From: Alphaproteobacteria bacterium
GTDB taxonomy: Bacteria > Pseudomonadota > Alphaproteobacteria > Micropepsales > Micropepsaceae
Reading direction: 5' to 3'
Assembly (NCBI GenBank): GCA_013140995.1
Contig: JABFRX010000017.1
Coordinates: 1-42,592 of the forward strand
Length of the DNA: 42,592 bases
Part shown: in pieces, positions 42,090 through 42,592 of the stretch
Position numbering within the stretch: the first letter of the stretch is position 1
Layout: every line of letters begins with the position of its first letter
Notes under the pieces: generated by a model
Database searches by the model: none
What the model saw: only the letters and a program-made list of their open reading frames with translations
What the model was told of the DNA's origin: nothing
Made by a program: the position numbers and the translations under genes

Positions 42090-42592
42090 CACCCTTGCGG
42101 TGGTGTTATTCGCCGCCCTTTTCACCGGCCTCATCGCGCGCGCGAATGATGCGGCGGATGAGCTCCAGGGCATCTGGGTCAGCCGCACGCCGTTCGATCG
42201 TCCAGCAGGCGAACTTGTGGTGCACCGAGCAGAAGGCGGCTGGACTGCAGCACTCGGACAACGCCAGGTCGCTGTCGAAATCAAAGGTAAAGATCTCCGC
42301 TTCCGCTTCCCCGATGGCCAAGGCGCATTTCGCGGCCGCCTGATCGGCGATCGCCGCATCGATGGCTTTTGGATTCAAGAAGGCGTTTCGGATCAGCCGT
42401 TTGCATCGCCGCTGACGCTGCACGGAACCGCGGCCGGCGGGTGGCGCGGTGAGGTACCGCAACTGGGTCTAGGCTTCACGCTCTACCTCAAAATTTTCCG
42501 CCGCGAAGACGGCGTCCTGATCGGTGCCTTCCGCAACCCCGAGATCAACACCCGCGGCGGCGCCTCGCGCTTCTATGTGCAGCGTCAGCGGC
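42076..42592 (+). CDS. Secreted protein, 3' truncated
   Basis: The gene begins at ATG 42076 inside the last codons of the GntR gene and runs past the window. The first 24 residues (LRPSTLAVVLFAALFTGLIARA) are a signal peptide, with cleavage likely after the ARA. The following 148 residues are beta-rich, with ELQGIWVSRTPF and LTLHGTAAGGWRGEVPQLGLGFTLYLKIFRR. This recalls the lead domain of secreted serine hydrolases (beta-lactamase fold), but the catalytic part is outside the window, so the family is not proven. Confidence 0.75.
   Translation, partial: MLRPSTLAVVLFAALFTGLIARANDAADELQGIWVSRTPFDRPAGELVVHRAEGGWTAALGQRQVAVEIKGKDLRFRFPDGQGAFRGRLIGDRRIDGFWIQEGVSDQPFASPLTLHGTAAGGWRGEVPQLGLGFTLYLKIFRREDGVLIGAFRNPEINTRGGASRFYVQRQR

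Noticed and set aside
1-42592. CRISPR array
   Set aside because: No regularly spaced repeats were seen on either strand; the two 24-mers at 10043 have no spacer between them.

Overview
The window looks like accessory DNA from a moderately GC-rich proteobacterium, most likely an alphaproteobacterium. This placement is an inference from gene content: a ParB/DNA methyltransferase next to a terminase, Stf0-like sulfotransferases, GSCFA and DUF6492-type proteins, and GC-rich codon use. No rRNA or tRNA was found to settle it. The right flank (manC, terminase block, GntR) looks more GC-rich than the central locus, and the central locus carries several broken genes, so the window appears to be a mosaic.

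Region 1 (1-5.9 kb) is a conflict- or repair-like island. It holds a truncated Rossmann-like protein, a SIS-HAD fusion protein and a PfkB sugar/nucleoside kinase in one tight plus-strand operon. A NADAR (YbiA-type) N-glycosidase converges on it, and a small HTH regulator diverges from the NADAR gene. A decayed HEPN-like gene follows. The window opens on a perfect 16-bp inverted repeat.

Region 2 (5.8-10.8 kb) is a two-gene signalling cassette: a GAF-containing histidine-kinase-like protein and a response regulator fused to an APH/kinase-like domain. It lies between two copies of a 20-bp direct repeat (one mismatch). Next to it are 24-bp tandem repeats resembling IS21-type ends and a gene fragment of unknown function.

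Region 3 (10.8-36.6 kb) is a surface-glycan or glycoconjugate locus. It has five glycosyltransferases or glycosyltransferase-like proteins, a UDP-xylose synthase-like enzyme, an NAD-dependent epimerase/dehydratase, a DegT/DnrJ aminotransferase, an Stf0-type sulfotransferase, a pseudo-sulfotransferase/radical-SAM fusion, a GNAT acyltransferase, a GSCFA protein, an FMN-dependent 2-hydroxyacid dehydrogenase and a frameshifted manC. Three parts are unexpected. One is a complete FkbK-J-I-H type cassette, known from hydroxy/methoxymalonyl-ACP synthesis, translationally coupled to a MurG-like glycosyltransferase with no polyketide synthase in view. The second is a DIT1/PvcA (isonitrile synthase) family gene. 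The third is an E2-E1 ubiquitin-like conjugation fusion preceded by a 76-residue partner protein. Between 34.25 and 35.2 kb are three adjacent gene relics (tyrosine recombinase, UDP-xylose synthase, WecG/TagA glycosyltransferase), marking a recombination scar.

Region 4 (36.9-41.1 kb) is a minus-strand prophage-type packaging module (unknown protein, ParB/DNA methyltransferase, small-terminase-like HTH protein, large terminase) without capsid or integrase genes. Region 5 (41.4 kb to the end) is a GntR regulator overlapping the start of a secreted protein that runs off the window.
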